Shown: piece after piece, positions 59,952 to 64,000 of the stretch
Layout: each line of letters starts with the position of its first letter
Numbering within the stretch: position 1 is the stretch's first letter
Assembly: GCF_030553075.1 (NCBI RefSeq)
Contig: NZ_CP130701.1
Coordinates: 992,001 to 1,056,000 of the forward strand
Length of the DNA: 64,000 bases
Origin: Halomonas sp. I5-271120
GTDB taxonomy: Bacteria > Pseudomonadota > Gammaproteobacteria > Pseudomonadales > Halomonadaceae
Reading direction: 5' to 3'
Made by a program: the position numbers and the translations under genes
The notes under the pieces: generated by a model
Told to the model about the DNA's origin: nothing
What the model saw: the letters and a program-made list of their open reading frames with translations, nothing else
Database searches by the model: none

Positions 59952-61508
59952 TTACTCCTGTACCCCTTCGCTGGGCAGCGGCCACTGATAGCGACGCACC
60001 ACCTCATCTTCTTCGATCGATTCGAGCCGCACCGTGAAACCCCAGAGCTGGTGCAGGTGACGCATCACCGGATAGACGCTCTTGGCCAGCGGCCGGCGAC
60101 GGTCCTGGACATGACGCAGCGTCAGCGAGCGATCGCCGCGAATATCGGCAGCATATATCTGGATATTCGGCTCCCGCACCGACAGCGCGTACTGAACCGA
60201 CAGCGCCTCGCGCAGCCGCCGATAGCCGCGCTCATCGTGGATGGCGGCCACCGTGAGCATCTCGTCCTGGTCGTCGTCGATCACATTGAACAGCTTGAGG
60301 TCACGAATCACCTTGGGCGACAGGAACTGCTGGATGAACGACTCGTCCTTGAAGTTACGCATCGCAAAATGCAGCGTATCGAGCCAGTCGCTGCCAGCGA
60401 TGTCGGGGAACCACTCGCGATCCTCATCGGTTGGCGCTTCGCAGATGCGGCGAATGTCGGTAAACATCGCAAACCCTAGGGCATAAGGGTTGATGCCATT
60501 GTAGTAGGGGCTATCGAAGGGCTGCTGATGAACCACGGCCGTGTGCGACTGCAGAAACTCGAGGATCAACCCTTCATCGACCAGGCCCTCGTCGAACATC
60601 CGGTGCATGAGGGTGTAATGCCAGAAGGTAGCCCAGCCCTCGTTCATTACCTGCGTTTGACGCTGCGGGTAAAAGTACTGCGCCAGCTTGCGCACGATAC
60701 GGACGATTTCCCGCTGCCAGGGCGCCAGCAAGGGAGCGTTCTTCTCGATGAAATAGAGCAGGTTTTCCTGAGGTTCAGGCGGGTAGCGACCAGCCTGATG
60801 CAACCCCAGAGGGTCATCGCCATCGTCCTGCACGCTCTCTTCCAGGCCAGAACCGGCCAGTGGAATGGTCCGCCAAAGCGTATTCACCTGCGCCTGCAGG
60901 TATTCTTCGCGTTCGGTCTGTCTCAGCGCCTCTTCCTCGGCGGAGATCGGCGAAGGGCGCTTATAGCGATCAACGCCGTAGTTCTGCAGCGCGTGGCAGG
61001 CGTCCAGCAACTGCTCGACTGCCGCCACCCCGTAACGCTCCTCACACTCGGCGACGTATTTCCGTGCGAACACCAGGTAATCGATGATCGAGCTGGCGTC
61101 GGTCCAGGTACGAAACAGGTAGTTGCCCTTGAAGAAGGAGTTATGGCCATAGCAGGCGTGAGCCATGACCAACACCTGCATCATCAGGGTGTTCTCCTCC
61201 ATCAGATAGGCGATACAGGGATCCGAGTTGATGACCAGCTCGTAGGCCAGCCCCATCTGGCCGCGGCGATAGGCCTGCTCGACGGACAGGAACTGCTTGC
61301 CGAAGGACCAGTGATGGTAGCCCACCGGCATGCCCACGCTGGCGTAGGCATCCATCATCTGCTCGGACGTGATCACCTCGATCTGATTGGGGTAGGCATC
61401 GAGCCGGTATTCGTCGGCAAGCCTGGCAATCTCACGCTCGAACTCGGCGAGCACCTCAAAATTCCAGTCCGAACCGGTGGCGATGGGAGTCTGACGGGTC
61501 ATGCTCAT
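59952..61508 (-). CDS. spoVR: SpoVR-family protein (YcgB-like)
   Basis: A 518-residue SpoVR protein. Typical blocks: YPNQIEVITSEQMMDAYASV, PVGYHHWSFGKQFLSVEQAY, YGHNSFFKGNYLFRTWTDAS, QTQVMNEGWATFWHYTLMHR and GINPYALGFAMFTDIRRICE. The family is named after a Bacillus spore-cortex protein but is common in non-sporulating proteobacteria (E. coli YcgB). It is the last gene of a prkA-yeaH-spoVR operon, 18 bp after yeaH; the AGGAGG site sits just before MSM. Molecular function unknown. Confidence 0.95.
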   Translation of the reverse strand: MSMTRQTPIATGSDWNFEVLAEFEREIARLADEYRLDAYPNQIEVITSEQMMDAYASVGMPVGYHHWSFGKQFLSVEQAYRRGQMGLAYELVINSDPCIAYLMEENTLMMQVLVMAHACYGHNSFFKGNYLFRTWTDASSIIDYLVFARKYVAECEERYGVAAVEQLLDACHALQNYGVDRYKRPSPISAEEEALRQTEREEYLQAQVNTLWRTIPLAGSGLEESVQDDGDDPLGLHQAGRYPPEPQENLLYFIEKNAPLLAPWQREIVRIVRKLAQYFYPQRQTQVMNEGWATFWHYTLMHRMFDEGLVDEGLILEFLQSHTAVVHQQPFDSPYYNGINPYALGFAMFTDIRRICEAPTDEDREWFPDIAGSDWLDTLHFAMRNFKDESFIQQFLSPKVIRDLKLFNVIDDDQDEMLTVAAIHDERGYRRLREALSVQYALSVREPNIQIYAADIRGDRSLTLRHVQDRRRPLAKSVYPVMRHLHQLWGFTVRLESIEEDEVVRRYQWPLPSEGVQE

Positions 61509-61526
61509 GCTGCCTCCTGGAGCCGA

Positions 61527-62807
61527 TCAGGCCTCGACCTTGCGAAACAGCTCGCGAAACACCGGATAGATATCCCCCGGCTCGACAATCTGGCGCATGG
61601 CGAAGCGTGAGGGGAAGTCCTGTTCGACGGCCTCGTACTCCTCCCACAGCGCCTGATGGGCGTGGGGCGTAATCTCGACGTAAGTGAAATAGGCGAGCTG
61701 TCGCATCAGTGACTTGGTCAGAACTTCACGGCAGGTCGTGGAATCGTCGTCCCAGTTGTCGCCATCGGAGGCCTGGGCAACGTAGAGGTTCCACTCGGTG
61801 GGCGGGTAGCGGTCACGGATGATCTCGTCGACCAGGGTCAGGGCGCTGGACACGATGGTGCCGCCGGTCTCCCTCGAATAGAAGAACTCTTCCTCGTCGA
61901 CCTCCTTGGCGGCGGTGTGGTGGCGCACGAAGACCAGCTCGACTTTCTCGTAGTTACGCTCGAGGAACAGATAAAGCAGCAGGAAAAAGCGTTTGGCGAT
62001 GTCCTTGTGGGATTGGGTCATTGAGCCCGAGACGTCCATGACACAGAACATCACCGCCTTGTTGGACGGCGTGGGCTGGTTGACCAGATTGTTGTAGCGA
62101 AGGTCATAGGTATCGATGAAGGGCACCGCCTCCAGGCGCTTTTCTAGCCGTTCGATCTCGGCCTTGAGCTCCTGAATGCGTGAGGGGTTGCGCAGCACCG
62201 GGTCCTTGCGCTCCTCCTCTGCCAGGGCGTCCATGGCCTCACGCAAGGCACGACGGATCGGCGCACGCATGGCGATGCGCCGGGCCTGAGCCTCGCGCAT
62301 CGAGCGCACGATATTGATCCGCGACGGCACCCCGTCGCGGGTGATGCCGGACCGCACCGGCTTGACCTCTTCGAGATCCATCAGCTGCTTGCGCTCGAGA
62401 TGCGGCAGCTCCAGGCCGTCGAAGACGAAATCGAGAAACTCATCGCGAGTCAGGCTGAAGGCGAATTCATCCATGCCCTCGCCCTGGTTGGAGGCCCCAC
62501 CCTCGCCGCTGCCATCACCCCCGCCGCCACCGTTGGGGCGACGCAGCCGATCGCCCTCATCGAATTCGCGGTTGCCGGGACTGACGATGGAGCGATGCCC
62601 GCCCTGACCGTGCTGGAAGACCGGCTCGGAGATATCCCGCGTCGGGATAGAGACCTTTTCACCGTGCTGCATGTCGGTGATCGAACGGCGATTGACAGCT
62701 TCCTCCACCGAACGCTTGATATGAGTACGATAGCGATCGAGGAAACGCTGCCGATTGACCGCACTCTTGTGCTTGGCATTGGCCCGTCGATCGATGAAAT
62801 AACTCAT
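61527..62807 (-). CDS. yeaH: YeaH/YhbH family protein (DUF444, VWA-like)
   Basis: A 426-residue DUF444 protein. The N terminus [20 protein letters not shown] is characteristic, a Gly/Ser-rich stretch follows ([19 protein letters not shown]), and the C-terminal half is von Willebrand A-like with a DxSxS metal site ([20 protein letters not shown]). The ATG at 62807 is the family start; the frame begins 14 codons earlier. YeaH acts with the kinase YeaG in E. coli nitrogen-starvation and stationary-phase responses. Between prkA and spoVR. Confidence 0.95.
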   Translation of the reverse strand: MSYFIDRRANAKHKSAVNRQRFLDRYRTHIKRSVEEAVNRRSITDMQHGEKVSIPTRDISEPVFQHGQGGHRSIVSPGNREFDEGDRLRRPNGGGGGDGSGEGGASNQGEGMDEFAFSLTRDEFLDFVFDGLELPHLERKQLMDLEEVKPVRSGITRDGVPSRINIVRSMREAQARRIAMRAPIRRALREAMDALAEEERKDPVLRNPSRIQELKAEIERLEKRLEAVPFIDTYDLRYNNLVNQPTPSNKAVMFCVMDVSGSMTQSHKDIAKRFFLLLYLFLERNYEKVELVFVRHHTAAKEVDEEEFFYSRETGGTIVSSALTLVDEIIRDRYPPTEWNLYVAQASDGDNWDDDSTTCREVLTKSLMRQLAYFTYVEITPHAHQALWEEYEAVEQDFPSRFAMRQIVEPGDIYPVFRELFRKVEA

Positions 62808-62941
62808 GCTGCCCTCCCGGCGCATCGCGCCGCTGGCCGGGCCGGTCACCCGGCCCGGCGATGCGCCTCACGGCGCCACCCCGTCCAGGTCTCAGTCGCG
62901 CGCTACTGAGGCCTGGGGTATCACTGGGACCTTATGAAGCG

Positions 62942-64000
62942 TCACTGGGACTTGCGAACGCGCAGGTACCATTCCGACAACAGCCGCACCTGCTTCTCGG
63001 TGTAGCCGCGATCGACCATCCGCGCGACGAAGTCTTCGTGCTTTCTCTGATCCGACTGGGACGCCTTGGCATTGAAGGAGATTACCGGCAGCAGCTCCTC
63101 GGTGTTGGCAAACATCTTCTTCTCGATCACGCCCCGAAGCTTCTCGTAGGAGCCCCAGCTGGGGTTCATGCCGTTATTCTGTGCCCGCGCCCGCAGCACG
63201 AAATTGACCACCTCATGGCGGAAATCCTTGGGATTGGAGATGCCCGCCGGCTTCTCGATCTTCTCGAGTTCCTCGTTGAGCGACTGGCGGTTGAACAGCT
63301 CGCCGGTCTCCGGGTCGCGATATTCCTGATCCTGAATCCAGAAATCCGCGTAGGTCACATAGCGATCGAAGATGTTCTGACCGTATTCGGAGTAGGACTC
63401 CAGGTAGGCGGTCTGAATCTCTTTGCCGATGAAATCGACATAGCGCGGCGCCAGGAACTCCTTGATAAAGCGCAGATAGCGCTCGAAAACTTCCTTGGGC
63501 AGCTGCTCCTGTTCCAGGCGCTGTTCCAGCACATAGAGCAGATGGACCGGGTTGGCAGCGATCTCATGGGTGTCGAAGTTGAACACCTTGGAGAGGATCT
63601 TGAAGGCGAAGCGGGTCGAGAGCCCGTTCATGCCCTCATCGACCCCGGCTCCGTCGCGATACTCCTGAATCGACTTGGCCTTGGGATCGGTATCCTTGAG
63701 GTTCTTGCCGTCATACACCCGCATCTTCGAGTAGATGCTGGAGTTTTCAGGCTCCTTGAGCCGGGAGAGCACCGTGAACTGGGCCAGCATGCGCAGAGTG
63801 TCAGGCGCGCAAGGCGCCTGGGCCAGCGACGAGTGCTCGAGCAGCTTCTGATAGATCTTGACCTCTTCGGTCACCCGCAGGCAGTAAGGCACCTTGACCA
63901 TGTAGACCCGGTCGAGGAAGGCCTCGTTGTTGCGATTGTTGCGGAAGGTCTGCCACTCGCTTTCGTTGGAGTGCGCCAGCACCACGCCATCGAAGGGAAT
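62942..64000 (-). CDS. yeaG: PrkA/YeaG serine protein kinase, N-terminal part outside window
   Basis: The last 352 residues are visible; the AAA-like N-terminal part lies beyond the right edge. Recognised by VVLAHSNESEWQTFRNNRNN, FLDRVYMVKVPYCLRVTEEV, IYQKLLEHSSL, KILSKVFNFDTHEIAANPVH and the C-terminal PrkA domain ending VRLLSEWYLRVRKSQ. First gene of the prkA-yeaH-spoVR operon, whose E. coli equivalents respond to sigma-S and nitrogen limitation. Confidence 0.95.
   Translation of the reverse strand: MPFDGVVLAHSNESEWQTFRNNRNNEAFLDRVYMVKVPYCLRVTEEVKIYQKLLEHSSLAQAPCAPDTLRMLAQFTVLSRLKEPENSSIYSKMRVYDGKNLKDTDPKAKSIQEYRDGAGVDEGMNGLSTRFAFKILSKVFNFDTHEIAANPVHLLYVLEQRLEQEQLPKEVFERYLRFIKEFLAPRYVDFIGKEIQTAYLESYSEYGQNIFDRYVTYADFWIQDQEYRDPETGELFNRQSLNEELEKIEKPAGISNPKDFRHEVVNFVLRARAQNNGMNPSWGSYEKLRGVIEKKMFANTEELLPVISFNAKASQSDQRKHEDFVARMVDRGYTEKQVRLLSEWYLRVRKSQ

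Overview
The window is a dense, high-GC chromosomal segment of a gammaproteobacterium, most likely a halophilic Halomonadaceae member (Halomonas-like). The evidence is Pseudomonas-type gene order in several blocks (rpsU-dnaG-rpoD; lptD-surA-pdxA-rsmA-apaG-apaH with divergent amgK-murU; the OsmC/speD/coq7/HIT block), a fused-AB (group 2) Mrp Na+/H+ antiporter, a GbdR-like glycine-betaine regulator, a HiPIP and the yeaG-yeaH-spoVR stress operon. It reads as core chromosome. I see no insertion sequence, prophage, CRISPR array or defence island.

Layout: 1-8.4 kb holds small-molecule metabolism with its regulators: a partial M19 peptidase-like gene, mtgA, a GbdR-like AraC regulator, glutathione-dependent formaldehyde detoxification (fghA, adhC) with a divergent LysR gene, and serine deaminase sdaA with a divergent DsdC/GcvA-like regulator. 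8.5-13 kb is the macromolecular synthesis operon (rpsU, dnaG, rpoD), divergent from tsaD; a synonymously diverged remnant of the tsaD 3' end lies just downstream. 14-19 kb carries plsY, folB-folK, cca-glpE, apaH, apaG and rsmA. 20-26.5 kb carries pdxA, surA, lptD and the amgK-murU muropeptide-recycling pair. 26.6-33.5 kb carries an OsmC protein, speD, coq7, hinT, prkB, a thioesterase, purD, phaR and rsmE.

33.5-47.8 kb is the most distinctive part. It contains an MltB-like lytic transglycosylase, a DUF3429-CRY-DASH-DUF2256 operon whose 50-codon first gene overlaps the cryptochrome start, the six-gene mrpA'CDEFG operon, hemH, and an iron-sulfur (6-4)-type photolyase with a DCC-family partner. 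An inverted repeat ahead of this second photolyase resembles operators of light-sensing MerR/LitR regulators. Two families of light-dependent DNA-repair proteins therefore flank the antiporter operon.

47.9-57 kb has dnaB, a LamB-like porin with two matching LacI-type operator-like palindromes upstream, the rpsF-rpsR-DUF2232-rplI operon, rlmB and rnr. 57.1-57.7 kb is an array of four tRNA-Leu(CAG) genes. The right end has a membrane-anchored NucA-type endonuclease, a Tat-exported HiPIP, and spoVR-yeaH-prkA (prkA runs off the edge). Intergenic regions repeatedly contain short imperfect tandem duplications (7- to 17-mers). Most genes are ordinary; the main second-look items are the photolyase neighbourhoods, the tsaD remnant, the porin operators and the altered metal-site motifs of the first gene.
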